NCBI GenBank assembly: GCA_027489965.1
Contig: JAIXZA010000006.1
Coordinates: 53,313-117,312 of the forward strand
DNA length: 64,000 nt
Reading direction: 5' to 3'
Source of the DNA: Verrucomicrobiaceae bacterium
Lineage (GTDB): Bacteria > Verrucomicrobiota > Verrucomicrobiia > Verrucomicrobiales > Verrucomicrobiaceae
Made by a program: the position numbers and the translations under genes
Part shown: in pieces, positions 9,750 through 19,668 of the stretch
Layout: each line of letters starts with the position of its first letter
Position numbering within the stretch: the first letter of the stretch is position 1
The notes under the pieces: model-generated
Seen by the model: only the letters and a program-made list of their open reading frames with translations
What the model was told of the DNA's origin: nothing
Database searches by the model: none

Positions 9750-10448
9750 TCAGAAGGCAGGCACATCCTGTGCATGAATGGCTTCGCAAATCATTTTGAG
9801 CGAAGCTTCCAAGTTACCATCAGCGGTTTTGAAAGCATCGGCATCAATGGTGAGCGGAGCGCCAAGAACCACAAGAGGTGCCCCGTATTTCGGGCACTGT
9901 ATGGCTTGCTCCAAACTGAGACCGCCAACCGCTTGAACGGGAATTTTGACCGCATTGACCACTTCTCGCAGCTGATCAAGTGGGCTAGGCATGCGCTGAC
10001 CCGCAGCGGCGATGCCACGGCGTTCGTCATAGCCGATGTGGTGGATGACGTAGTCGCAACCAAGGTCTTCGAGGAACTTCGCACCGTCGATCATGCTCTC
10101 GCAGATCATGTTATCTCCCATGACTTTGCAGCCAAAATCACGCCCTGCTTTCACCACACACTTGATCGTTTCAGCATGAGCGCGAGCCATCACAACCACA
10201 TGCGTGGCACCAGCCTTGGCCATCATTTCCGCTTCCAAATAACCGCCATCCATCGTTTTCAAATCCGCCACAATGGGTGTCTGGGGAAAGGCTTTCCGCA
10301 AAGCACGCACACCATGCAGCCCTTCGGCCAGAATAAGAGGAGTCCCTGCTTCAAGCCAATCCACACCAGCGCGCATGGCCAGTGCGGCCGTTTCCAGGGC
10401 TTCATCAATGTTGGTCAGATCGAGGGATATTTGGACGATGGGTTTCAT
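9750..10448 (-). CDS. HUMPS/OMP-decarboxylase superfamily protein (3-hexulose-6-phosphate synthase or 3-keto-L-gulonate-6-P decarboxylase-like)
   Basis: TIM-barrel motifs: QISLDLTNIDEAL, GVDWLEAGTPLI, PIVADLKTMDGG, VIHHIGYD, VQAVGGLSLEQA; start taken at MKPIVQ. Confidence 0.8.
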   Translation of the reverse strand: MKPIVQISLDLTNIDEALETAALAMRAGVDWLEAGTPLILAEGLHGVRALRKAFPQTPIVADLKTMDGGYLEAEMMAKAGATHVVVMARAHAETIKCVVKAGRDFGCKVMGDNMICESMIDGAKFLEDLGCDYVIHHIGYDERRGIAAAGQRMPSPLDQLREVVNAVKIPVQAVGGLSLEQAIQCPKYGAPLVVLGAPLTIDADAFKTADGNLEASLKMICEAIHAQDVPAF

Positions 10449-10568
10449 AAAGGATGCTCCTATTAAGACAGAAGCCTGAAGGCACGTCACGACAAAGATC
10501 ATGTGATAAGCGACTCTCCGCAAGAACACGATAGATCCCCCCATCCTTTCCGTTACCGCTATCCCCCC

Positions 10569-12953
10569 ATGTTACGTTTTGTCCCAGTTCTTTGCGCTCT
10601 TAGCTGCGCTACCTCTTTAGCTGAAACACCTGTCGCTGCATTCCTGGATGCCCACTGCATCGAATGCCATGATGCAGATGTCAAAAAAGGCGGGCTAGAT
10701 CTAGCATCTCTGACCTTTGATCCTGCCAACAGCTCATGGATCAAAGTCTTTGAGCGGGTCCGCGACGGTGAGATGCCACCCAAAAAGAAGCCCCAACCGG
10801 GCCCAGACGAAAAAAACACCTTCCTAGCGTCTTTGAAGAAACCCCTCTTCAAAGCTGATCAAACGGACATCGCCACCAACGGTCGCGTGCGCAGCCGCAG
10901 ACTCACACGCACCGAGTATGAGCACACGCTGCATGATCTCCTCGGCATCGACATTCCTCTCAAAACACTATTGCCAGAAGATCGTGCTTCTCACGGCTTT
11001 GAAACCGTCGCCGAGGGGCAGCAGCTTTCTCACCATCAGCTCGCGCGCTATCTTGATGTGGCTGACCTGGCGCTAAGCCATGCGTTTGATCGTGCAGTAA
11101 AAGGCGACGCGACCTACGCAAAGCAATACACGCCCGAGATGCTCATCAAAAATCGAGGTGGAAACTATCGCGGCCCCGAGTTGCGTAACGGCGAAAGCAT
11201 CACCTGGCCCATTGGGCTGCAATTCTTTGGTCGCACTCCGACATGGGTTCCGACCAGTGGATGGTACCACATCACCCTACGCGGCGTGCGCGGCATCCAT
11301 CCCACGACCGATGGTGCCGTCTGGGGCACCCTGCGCTCTGGCGCCTGTGAATCAAACGCGCCGCTGCTCTACATGATCGGACTCATCGAAGCCACGCCGA
11401 CACCGCGCGACATGACCTTTAAGGCCTGGATCGAACAAGGACATCGACTTGAGCTGAGACCAAACGACGGCACGCATAAGCGTGCTCCCACCGGCGCTAA
11501 CGGCGGCAATGTGAGCTTTGCGGGCCGCGATCTCGAAAAACAGGGCTTCTCCGGCATCGCTCATCGCGGCATCGACATCGAGCGCATCTATCCCATCACG
11601 AATCACATCGGAGTCCGAAAGAAGCTCTTCGGAGGTGATGCCCCAGACACGCTGAAAGCTGAGAACCTCGACAAACTCGTCTCCGACTTTGCCACGCGGG
11701 CTTTTCGACGGCCCGTGACTGAAGCACAAAGCGCCCCTTATCGTGAGATCGCAGCTAAATCGCTCGCCGAAGGCGATTCACTCACTGAGTCTCTCCGTGC
11801 AGCCTACCGCGCCATCCTGTGCTCGCCCCGCTTTTTAACTTTCATTGAGACTCCCGGGCCACTCGATGACCATGCAATCGCCTCGCGACTTAGTTTCGCC
11901 CTCTGGTGCTCCATGCCCGATCAGGAATTGCTCGAACTCGCGAATGAAAACAAGCTCCACGAGCCCCAAGTGCTCACGCAGCAGATCGAACGTTTGCTTA
12001 TTCATGAAAAGGCGAAGCGCTTTGTCAGCAGCTTCACCGACCAGTGGCTGAAGCTCAGTCAGATCGACTTCACCACACCCGACACACGCCAGTTTCGGAA
12101 CTTCGACCCCATCGTGCAGGAATCCATGCTCCAAGAAACACGCGCCTACTTCACCGAGCTATTGCGCAAGGATTTGAGCATCAGCCACCTCGTCGATTCC
12201 GACTTCGCCTTTTTCAATGGCCGCCTAGCAAGGCACTATGCTGGAGACAATCAGACCAGGGCACCATCAAACAAGGAGAAGAAGGGTAAGCACAAATCAC
12301 TCCCTGTCTCATGGTCTGATAATCTCACTGTCTCTGCCCCGAAACCCGGCAGCGGCCTGCAAAAAGTCACGCTCCGTCCCACAGCCAATCGCGGAGGCCT
12401 TGTCACCCAAGGCGCCATCCTCAAAGTCACTGCCGATGGCACCAGCACTTCACCGGTGGTGCGTGGTGTCTTCATCAATGAGCGCATCCTCGGCAACCAC
12501 ATCCCGCCACCACCTCCAGGCATCCCCGCCATCGAACCCGACATCCGCGGAGCCACCAGCATTCGCGATCAGCTCGAAAAACATCGCAACAACGAATCCT
12601 GCGCCAGTTGCCACCAAACCATTGACCCGCCAGGTTTCGCTCTCGAAAACTACGACCCCGTCGGCCTCTGGCGCAGCGCCTATGGCCAAAACAACCAAGG
12701 AGCCAAAATCAACCCGAGTGGAACAACGCCTGAAGGTGATGCCTTCACCGACCTCGATACCTGGAAAAAGCTCTACACCCAGCACCCTGAACATCTCTCC
12801 CGAGCCTTCGCTAAGCATTTCCTTACCTACGCCACCGGCGCCCCACCACGGTTCAGTGATGAACCAGAGCTTGATGAAATAGCGAACAAGGCCACAAACC
12901 TTCGTTCCATCATCCGCGAGGTGATTTTAAATACCATTTTTCAAACCAAGTAA
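10569..12953 (+). CDS. Planctomycetal cytochrome-type DUF1592/DUF1588/DUF1587/DUF1585 protein
   Basis: Signal peptide; CIECHD; RRLTRTEYEHTLHDLLGIDIPL (DUF1587); AFRRPVTE; FSGIAHRGIDIE; CASCHQTIDPPGFALENYDPVG. Confidence 0.9.
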   Translation: MLRFVPVLCALSCATSLAETPVAAFLDAHCIECHDADVKKGGLDLASLTFDPANSSWIKVFERVRDGEMPPKKKPQPGPDEKNTFLASLKKPLFKADQTDIATNGRVRSRRLTRTEYEHTLHDLLGIDIPLKTLLPEDRASHGFETVAEGQQLSHHQLARYLDVADLALSHAFDRAVKGDATYAKQYTPEMLIKNRGGNYRGPELRNGESITWPIGLQFFGRTPTWVPTSGWYHITLRGVRGIHPTTDGAVWGTLRSGACESNAPLLYMIGLIEATPTPRDMTFKAWIEQGHRLELRPNDGTHKRAPTGANGGNVSFAGRDLEKQGFSGIAHRGIDIERIYPITNHIGVRKKLFGGDAPDTLKAENLDKLVSDFATRAFRRPVTEAQSAPYREIAAKSLAEGDSLTESLRAAYRAILCSPRFLTFIETPGPLDDHAIASRLSFALWCSMPDQELLELANENKLHEPQVLTQQIERLLIHEKAKRFVSSFTDQWLKLSQIDFTTPDTRQFRNFDPIVQESMLQETRAYFTELLRKDLSISHLVDSDFAFFNGRLARHYAGDNQTRAPSNKEKKGKHKSLPVSWSDNLTVSAPKPGSGLQKVTLRPTANRGGLVTQGAILKVTADGTSTSPVVRGVFINERILGNHIPPPPPGIPAIEPDIRGATSIRDQLEKHRNNESCASCHQTIDPPGFALENYDPVGLWRSAYGQNNQGAKINPSGTTPEGDAFTDLDTWKKLYTQHPEHLSRAFAKHFLTYATGAPPRFSDEPELDEIANKATNLRSIIREVILNTIFQTK

Positions 12954-12967
12954 CGTTTCCGCACCTC

Positions 12968-14230
12968 ATGAGCACCTTCACCTTTCAAAAGCATCTCTCC
13001 CGCCGTGCCATGCTGCGCGGGGCGGGTATCACGCTAGGTCTGCCTTTACTCGAGGCCATGAGGCCGGCCTTGGCGACCGTGAAGGAGACCAAGCAGGCGA
13101 AGCGATTCGTCGGTGTGAGTCTGGCGCTGGGGCTGCACAATCCGAATCTTGTCCCGGAGGGCAGTGGACGGAATTACAAGCCTTCGCGTTACCTCACGGG
13201 CATTCAGGACCTGCGGGAGGATTTCACGGTGGTGTCGGGCTCGTCTCACCCAGGTGTGACAGGTGGACATACAGCGGAAGGAAGCATCTTTTCAGCCTGC
13301 CCGAATGCACGCGGCTCAACAACGCGGAACACGATCTCGCTGGATCAGCTCATGGCAAAGCATCTGGGACACGAGACAAGGTTCCCATCGCTGGTACTCA
13401 ACACGAACTCGCAGACGAGCCCGAGCTACACAGAGAACGGCTCCATGATTCCAGCGGAAAACAGCGCGATGAAGCTTTTCACGCGATTGTTTGTCAATGA
13501 CACGCCCGCAGAGCAAGAGCGGCAAGCGGAACTCATCCGCAGCGGCCGCAGTGTGATGGATGTCGTTGGGGCAGAGGCAAAGTCACTGCAACGTCAGCTG
13601 GGGGCAGGAGATCGGGACAAAATGGATGCGTGGTTCACGAGCGTGCGTGAGTTGGAACAGCGGTTAGCGGCCAATGAATCCTGGACGCACAAACCCAAAC
13701 CGAAAGTGGCGTTAAAGCCACCAGCAAAAATCCCACGTGACAACGAAGTGGCGGTGGAACGTATCTTTCTCGACATCATCCATATGGCGCTGATGACGGA
13801 CAGCACTCGTTTCATCACGCTACATGTCACGGGTAACAATGTGCAGGGCATCGAAGGTGTCGATGAAGCCTACCACAACCTCAGCCACCATGGGATGGAC
13901 GAGGAAAAGCTGGCACAGCTCGCCCTCGTCGAGCAAGGCGTCATCAACGAATGGGCTGGGTTCCTCCGCAAATTAAAGACCGACAAGCTCCTCGATGAAA
14001 CGATGGTCTTACTCACATCAAACCTAGGCAACGCCTCCGCGCATGATAACAAGAACATGCCCGTCCTCTTTGCGGGAGGTGGCTTCAAACACGGTCAACA
14101 TCTAGCCTTTGACCAAAAGGACAATTATCCACTGCCAAATCTCTACCTTAGCGCCCTGCAACGTCTCGGCTTAGAAGAAGCGAGCTTTGCAACGACTGAG
14201 ACAACCATGCGTGGATTGGAAACAGCTTAA
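12968..14230 (+). CDS. DUF1552 family protein (Tat-like signal)
   Basis: SRRAMLRGAGITLGLPLLEAM; TNVQGIEGVDEAYHNLSHHG; SNLGNASAHDNKNMPVLFAGGGFKHGQH. Confidence 0.9.
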   Translation: MSTFTFQKHLSRRAMLRGAGITLGLPLLEAMRPALATVKETKQAKRFVGVSLALGLHNPNLVPEGSGRNYKPSRYLTGIQDLREDFTVVSGSSHPGVTGGHTAEGSIFSACPNARGSTTRNTISLDQLMAKHLGHETRFPSLVLNTNSQTSPSYTENGSMIPAENSAMKLFTRLFVNDTPAEQERQAELIRSGRSVMDVVGAEAKSLQRQLGAGDRDKMDAWFTSVRELEQRLAANESWTHKPKPKVALKPPAKIPRDNEVAVERIFLDIIHMALMTDSTRFITLHVTGNNVQGIEGVDEAYHNLSHHGMDEEKLAQLALVEQGVINEWAGFLRKLKTDKLLDETMVLLTSNLGNASAHDNKNMPVLFAGGGFKHGQHLAFDQKDNYPLPNLYLSALQRLGLEEASFATTETTMRGLETA

Positions 14231-14233
14231 ACG

Positions 14234-15106
14234 ATGATCCGGGCTCTATGCATCTTCGGCTTCTCAGCCTTGCAGCTCTCCGCTGCTGATGTGGGGACTC
14301 TCCAAAAAATCGGGGCAAAAGTCACCGAAACGGCAGGCGTCGTCACGCAAGTGAACGTGAAGTGCGATGCCTTTACAGAGGCTGATTTCCGCTTGCTCGG
14401 CAGCTTCACGACGATCAAGGATCTGACGATCAGTGGCAAAACAATCACTGATGAGACGCTAGCATTGCTGACTGGATTAACGGAACTCGAACGGCTCAGC
14501 AGTGATGGCATTCAGCTCACGGATGATGGCTTCAAAAGCTTCACAGCGTTTCAAAAACTGAAATCACTATCATTTTTTCATCCGGCGTTTCGATCAAAGG
14601 AATTCACCGGCAGAGGTCTGGCGCATTTGAAAGCGTTGCCTAAACTGGAGAAACTCACGTTTGCGGGCTCAACGGCAGGAGATGCTGCCATGGAAGCCAT
14701 TGGCCAGCTCACGCAGCTCAAAGAATTCCGCACTTGGCACACGGCCCAGACGCAAGCTGGTAACACGCATCTTCTGAACTTGCCGCTAAAGGCTTTGCGT
14801 ATCGGTCAGCGCTTGCCGGAATGGGGAAAAGATTCACCTGTTAGCTTTGATGAATCGACCCTGGCCACAATCGCTCAGATCAAGACGCTCGAATCACTCG
14901 AACTTACTGAAGCCCGGCTCACGGCCAAGATCGTCCCACATCTGAAAGCGTTGCCAAAGCTCACCAAACTCCGCATTGAAACCGTGGACATCACTGATGC
15001 GGATGTGAACGCCATCAAAGCCGCCCTACCAAGCTGCAAAGTGGACTTTAAACCGATGAGCCATGCCGAAAAGGAAGCGCTGCTGATGAAGAAACTAAAA
15101 CTCTAG
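14234..15106 (+). CDS. Leucine-rich-repeat-like secreted protein
   Basis: Repeated L..L..L....I.D......L..L..L units; located between the two DUF1552 genes. Confidence 0.75.
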   Translation: MIRALCIFGFSALQLSAADVGTLQKIGAKVTETAGVVTQVNVKCDAFTEADFRLLGSFTTIKDLTISGKTITDETLALLTGLTELERLSSDGIQLTDDGFKSFTAFQKLKSLSFFHPAFRSKEFTGRGLAHLKALPKLEKLTFAGSTAGDAAMEAIGQLTQLKEFRTWHTAQTQAGNTHLLNLPLKALRIGQRLPEWGKDSPVSFDESTLATIAQIKTLESLELTEARLTAKIVPHLKALPKLTKLRIETVDITDADVNAIKAALPSCKVDFKPMSHAEKEALLMKKLKL

Positions 15107-15151
15107 TTGTCAGACCACGGTCGCTTGTATCGTTTCATCGAACTGACGAAC

Positions 15152-16426
15152 ATGAATATTGCCTCCAAACGCCACATCGACCGCCGGGCTTTTTTGCGGG
15201 GAGCGGGGACCGTCCTCTCGCTGCCCTTTTTAGAGGCCATGGTGCCGGCCTTTGCTACACGCGCTCAAGCCGCAGTCGCGCAGCCACCCCAGCGTTTTTT
15301 GGCCATGTGTGCGACGCTTGGCTTTCACACTCCGTTTTTGTTTCCGAAGGAAACAGGGGCAAATTACACGCTCACTCCTTACCTGGAACCGTTGAAGGCA
15401 TTGAAGGATGATTTTTCCGTCATCTCCGGCTTGCAGCATGAGGAACAGAATGGGGCCAATGGTCACACGTCCGAAATGACCTGGCTAACATCCGCGAAGC
15501 ATCCCGGGCTCGCTGGATTCAAGAACACAATCAGCATAGACCAACTCATCGCAGAGCAAATTGGCTCACAAACACGCTTCCCCAGCCTTATCCTCGGCAC
15601 CGGTAGCGAGTCCATGTCCTGGTCGGCGAGTGGCGTGCCCCTACCCGCTGAGCCTTCCCCTTCGAACGCGTTTCGACAGCTTTTTGTCGATGGCACAAAG
15701 CAAGAAGTCGATGCCCAAGTGCGCGGGCTGACTCGTGGTCGTAGCATTCTCGACACCGTCATGGGGCAGGCCAAAAAATTACGCAGTGAGTTAGGCAAGC
15801 GCGATCAGGAAAAGCTCGACGAGTATTTTAGTGCCGTTCGCGATCTGGAAGGTCGGCTAGTGCAAAACGAGGCGTGGGTGCAGAGACCGAAACCCAAGGT
15901 GGATGCCAAACCACCCACGGACATTCAGACTCGCACCGACGCTATCGGTAAAATGAATCTCATGCAGGATCTCATCGTTCTCGCACTACAAACGGATAGC
16001 ACTCGCACGATCACCCTGCGCCTCAATGGCATGAATGCCGTGCCTGAGATCGAAGGAGTCAAAAACGACTGGCATAATCTTTCCCACCATGGCCAAGACG
16101 AGGCAAAGATCGAGGAACTGAAAGTCATTGAGACGGCCGAGTTCACCGCATTTGCAGGTTTTCTCGCCAAACTAAAAGCAGGTTCATTGCTGGATAGCAC
16201 TTCCGTTATCTTTGGCTCCAATCTCGGTAATGCCAGCGCCCATCAAACGGCCAATCTTCCACTCATCCTTGCGGGTGGCGGCTTCAAGCATGGTCGCCAC
16301 ATTGCCATTGATAAAGACAAGCATGTCTTTTCCAATCTCTTTGTCGCGCTAGCTCAGCGCATGGGCGTGCAGACGGATAAGTTCGGCTTTAGCACAGGTG
16401 TTTTGGACATCAATCAGGCGGCATGA
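15152..16426 (+). CDS. DUF1552 family protein (second copy, Tat-like signal)
   Basis: DRRAFLRGAGTVLSLPFLEAM; NDWHNLSHHGQDEAKIEE; GSNLGNASAHQTANLPLILAGGGFKHGRH. Confidence 0.9.
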   Translation: MNIASKRHIDRRAFLRGAGTVLSLPFLEAMVPAFATRAQAAVAQPPQRFLAMCATLGFHTPFLFPKETGANYTLTPYLEPLKALKDDFSVISGLQHEEQNGANGHTSEMTWLTSAKHPGLAGFKNTISIDQLIAEQIGSQTRFPSLILGTGSESMSWSASGVPLPAEPSPSNAFRQLFVDGTKQEVDAQVRGLTRGRSILDTVMGQAKKLRSELGKRDQEKLDEYFSAVRDLEGRLVQNEAWVQRPKPKVDAKPPTDIQTRTDAIGKMNLMQDLIVLALQTDSTRTITLRLNGMNAVPEIEGVKNDWHNLSHHGQDEAKIEELKVIETAEFTAFAGFLAKLKAGSLLDSTSVIFGSNLGNASAHQTANLPLILAGGGFKHGRHIAIDKDKHVFSNLFVALAQRMGVQTDKFGFSTGVLDINQAA

Positions 16427-18819
16427 CTATGAAATGCCGACTCCTTGCGGTATGGTCGTTTATTGCCCTGAGTTCACAGGGTGCCCTGCCTTCCATTCAG
16501 CCATTTCTGAATGAACACTGCATGGACTGTCATGACGGAGAGATCAAGAAAGGAGATCTGGATTTATCCTCACTCTCCACCGATGGCGGCGATGCTGCAG
16601 CCTTTAAAAAGTGGGTGCGCGTATTTGATCGAGTCGCCGCAGGTGAAATGCCACCCCCAAAGAAAAAGCAACCCGCTCAGAAAGCCGTTCAAGATTTTAT
16701 GGCGGCATTGGGCAGTGATTTAGTCGATCAATCCAAGACACAAAAAGGCACCGTGCTACGACGCCTTAATCGACGCGAATATCAAAACACCATCAATGAT
16801 CTGCTGGGTGTAAACGTTAACGTGATCGACTCATTACCAGAGGACGGTCGTGCCAAGGGTTTTGATAACATAGGCGAGGCGCTTTCCATCTCGGGCATTC
16901 AAATGCAGCGCTACATGGAAGCCGCTGAATTAGCGATCAATGCAGCCCTTTATCAGGAGGAACGCCCAAAGTTGATCAAACAAAGCGCCACGCTCGATTC
17001 AGAGCGGAATCGCAAGGACACCATCGGCAAACATTGGTTAAGACGTGAGGACGGCAGCATCGTTGTGTTCAACGATGGCGGCTTCCCCAGCACGGTCATT
17101 CCAAATCTAAGATCAAAACAAGCTGGCACCTACAAGCTAAGTGTGACCGGCTATGGCTATCAAATTGAGGAGCCAGTCGTGTTTGCCATCATCACCGGCA
17201 GCTTCAATTTCCGCAATGCGGACAATGTCACCCATAGCTTTCATGAACTGCCTATAGGCAAGCCCGGCACGGTTGAAGTCACACTGAGTCTTGATGCCAA
17301 TAAAGGCATCTGGATCAGCCCGAAGGGTCTCAATGGCCCCGATGGCCACTCCCCTGTCAAAGACGGGCCTGACAAGTATCCAGGCGAAGGCATGGCCATT
17401 CAGGAAGTGACGCTCGAAGGCCCCATTGTTACCGATTGGCCGCCGCGCGGACAGAAACTGCTGCTAGGTCAAGCCAAGCTGCATGAGCTACCGCCCGAGA
17501 AACCGTGGATGAAGGGTAAGACCGGATACAAACCCATCTTCACTGCCGAAACTTCTGATCCCGCGATTGAATCGCGAAAGTTACTGCCCGCCTTCATCAC
17601 CGCTGCCTTTCGGCGACCTACCACAGCGATGGATGCGGAACCCTATTTGAAGCTCTTTGACGTAGAGTATGCCGTCAGCAAGGATTTCCTGATCGCCATG
17701 CGCACGGCTGCCATTGCAGTACTTTGCTCTCCCGAGTTTCTCTTTCTCAAAGAACCGTCAGGAAAACTGGATGACCTTCAACTTGCCTCACGGCTCAGTT
17801 ACTTCCTCTCCCGCAGTGCGCCTGATGCTGATCTGCTGAAGGCCAAGCTCACACAGCCCGAGATACTTCATTTTCAAACCGAACGCCTACTCAAAGCAAA
17901 GACGCTAGAACGCTTCGTGATCGATTTTACCAATGGCTGGCTGAATCTACGTGAGATTGACTTCACCACACCCGATAAACAGCTCTACCCTGAATACGAC
18001 GAGTGGTTGCTCGACTCGATGCTGCGTGAAACGCGCAGCTTTATCAACGAGCTCATTCAGAAAAACCTCAGTGTCACCAACATCGTCCACAGTGATTTTG
18101 CCATGCTTAACAAACGTCTTGCAGAGCATTACGGCATTTCTGGTGTGAGTGGTGTCGATTTGCAAAAAATCAACCTGCCTGCGGACAGCCATCGAGGTGG
18201 AGTGCTCACCCAGGCCAGCGTTTTGAAGGTCAGCGCTAATGGCACCAACACCTCTCCCGTGGTGCGTGGAATCTTCGTCATGGACCGCATCCTCGGCATG
18301 GATCCACCACCACCACCCCCAGGAATTCCTGGCGTGGAGCCTGATATTCGTGGAGCCGCCACGCTCCGTGAATTACTCGATAAACACCGCAGCAGCGAGA
18401 CTTGCAACGGCTGCCACCGCATGATCGATCCACCAGGCTTCGCCATGGAAAGCTACGACGTCATCGGCGGCTGGCGCGAGCGTTTCCGCAGTATTGGCGA
18501 GGGCGACTTTGTGAATGCCACCGTGCAAGGGCGCAAAGTGCGTTATCGCCTTAGCCAGCCTGTCGATACCACTGGGAAGCTCAACAACGGCTCATCCTTT
18601 ACAGGCATGGCTGATTTTCAAAAGCTTCTCCTTGCTGATCAGGATAAAGTCGCACGCAGTTTGATTGAAAAACTACTCACCTTCGCCTCGGGCCGATCCA
18701 TGGGCTTCTCAGACCGCTCGGAGATCGACAAGCTCGTCACTGAATCCAAAGCCAAAGGTCACGGTCTGCGTGATCTCATTCATGCCGTGGTGCAGAGTGA
18801 AATCTTCAAGATTAAGTGA
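16423..18819 (+). CDS. Planctomycetal cytochrome-type DUF1592/DUF1588/DUF1587/DUF1585 protein (second copy)
   Basis: HCMDCHDGEIKKGDLDLSSL; RRLNRREYQNTINDLLGVNVNV; CNGCHRMIDPPGFAMESYDVIGGWRERFR; 4-nt overlap with the preceding ORF. Confidence 0.9.
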   Translation: MTMKCRLLAVWSFIALSSQGALPSIQPFLNEHCMDCHDGEIKKGDLDLSSLSTDGGDAAAFKKWVRVFDRVAAGEMPPPKKKQPAQKAVQDFMAALGSDLVDQSKTQKGTVLRRLNRREYQNTINDLLGVNVNVIDSLPEDGRAKGFDNIGEALSISGIQMQRYMEAAELAINAALYQEERPKLIKQSATLDSERNRKDTIGKHWLRREDGSIVVFNDGGFPSTVIPNLRSKQAGTYKLSVTGYGYQIEEPVVFAIITGSFNFRNADNVTHSFHELPIGKPGTVEVTLSLDANKGIWISPKGLNGPDGHSPVKDGPDKYPGEGMAIQEVTLEGPIVTDWPPRGQKLLLGQAKLHELPPEKPWMKGKTGYKPIFTAETSDPAIESRKLLPAFITAAFRRPTTAMDAEPYLKLFDVEYAVSKDFLIAMRTAAIAVLCSPEFLFLKEPSGKLDDLQLASRLSYFLSRSAPDADLLKAKLTQPEILHFQTERLLKAKTLERFVIDFTNGWLNLREIDFTTPDKQLYPEYDEWLLDSMLRETRSFINELIQKNLSVTNIVHSDFAMLNKRLAEHYGISGVSGVDLQKINLPADSHRGGVLTQASVLKVSANGTNTSPVVRGIFVMDRILGMDPPPPPPGIPGVEPDIRGAATLRELLDKHRSSETCNGCHRMIDPPGFAMESYDVIGGWRERFRSIGEGDFVNATVQGRKVRYRLSQPVDTTGKLNNGSSFTGMADFQKLLLADQDKVARSLIEKLLTFASGRSMGFSDRSEIDKLVTESKAKGHGLRDLIHAVVQSEIFKIK

Positions 18820-19590
18820 TCAAACCTCAGCATTCCTGATCCTGCCCTGAGCAGGTTTCGGGCTTGAGACACCGCCGAGTTGATTGCGGAACTCATACAC
18901 GTCACTCCGATAAAGCGTCTCTTCACACCAAAGAGGCAAGCCGCCTTCGAGGAAGCCTGTGGCAATAACCAAAAGACAGGCTGCATTGGTTTTGACACCC
19001 AATGGAACTGCCTGCGACTTCGTAACATTGACCGCACGGATGGATTCATCGGCTCCGGAAATCGTAAGCTTGCATTGTTTGGTCCAAAAGGCATACAGCG
19101 AGCTTTTGGCATCAGTTTTGTTCATGCTTAAGCAATGACGGGCTGCGATATGACGGCGCTCATAAATAACCGGTTGCCCATCGGCGAGGCGCACGCGCTC
19201 GATGTAAAAAAGCGGCTCGTTAGCAGTCAATTTGAGCGCATTGACGATCTCGACTGGGACATCCGCGGTGGTGAGCTTTTGGAAGGCGATGACTTGGGTG
19301 CTGGGCTGCTTACCTGCGGCTCGAGCTTTGTCAGTGAAGCTCACAAGACGCTGCAGATCATAGTCGAGCGCGTTTTCACGCACAAATGTGCCCGCACCCT
19401 GGCGGAACTCGAGCAAGCCCTGAGAAACAAGACTATTGAGGGCTTTATTCGCCGTCGGACGGCTAGTTTCGAAGCGCTCAGCGATCTCGCGCTCGGTGAG
19501 AAATTGCGAACCTGACACGTACTGACGACTGCCGAGGAGCTTCCGCAATTTGGTGATGAGTTCCTGATGAAATGACGCTGATGTACCCAC
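18820..19590 (-). CDS. GntR-family transcriptional regulator (HutC-type effector domain)
   Basis: LLGSRQYVSGSQFLTEREIAERFETSRPTANKALNSLVSQGLLEFRQGAGTFV wHTH; UTRA-like C-terminal region; start uncertain (GTG at 19590 or TTG at 19638). Confidence 0.85.
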   Translation of the reverse strand: MGTSASFHQELITKLRKLLGSRQYVSGSQFLTEREIAERFETSRPTANKALNSLVSQGLLEFRQGAGTFVRENALDYDLQRLVSFTDKARAAGKQPSTQVIAFQKLTTADVPVEIVNALKLTANEPLFYIERVRLADGQPVIYERRHIAARHCLSMNKTDAKSSLYAFWTKQCKLTISGADESIRAVNVTKSQAVPLGVKTNAACLLVIATGFLEGGLPLWCEETLYRSDVYEFRNQLGGVSSPKPAQGRIRNAEV

Positions 19591-19624
19591 GGAATCGATC
19601 TTGCAACGTAATCTGACTTTGACA

Positions 19625-19660
19625 AGTGGCTTAGCCAATTGATAAATTGGCTAAGCCACT
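19625..19660. promoter_or_regulatory. Perfect inverted repeat, candidate operator between gntR and deoC
   Basis: AGTGGCTTAGCCAATT-gata-AATTGGCTAAGCCACT: 16-bp perfect arms, 4-bp spacer, 8 bp upstream of deoC ATG. Confidence 0.8.
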
Positions 19661-19668
19661 CTTAAACC

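Noticed and set aside
9459-9777. Plus-strand ORFs in the 9.4-9.8 kb region
   Set aside because: Cys/His/Arg-rich shadow translations in a decayed intergenic region, overlapping each other in different frames.
12238-12882. 214-aa plus-strand ORF in an alternative frame within the DUF1592 gene
   Set aside because: Overlaps a strongly supported coding frame (CASCHQTIDPPGF); low-complexity composition.
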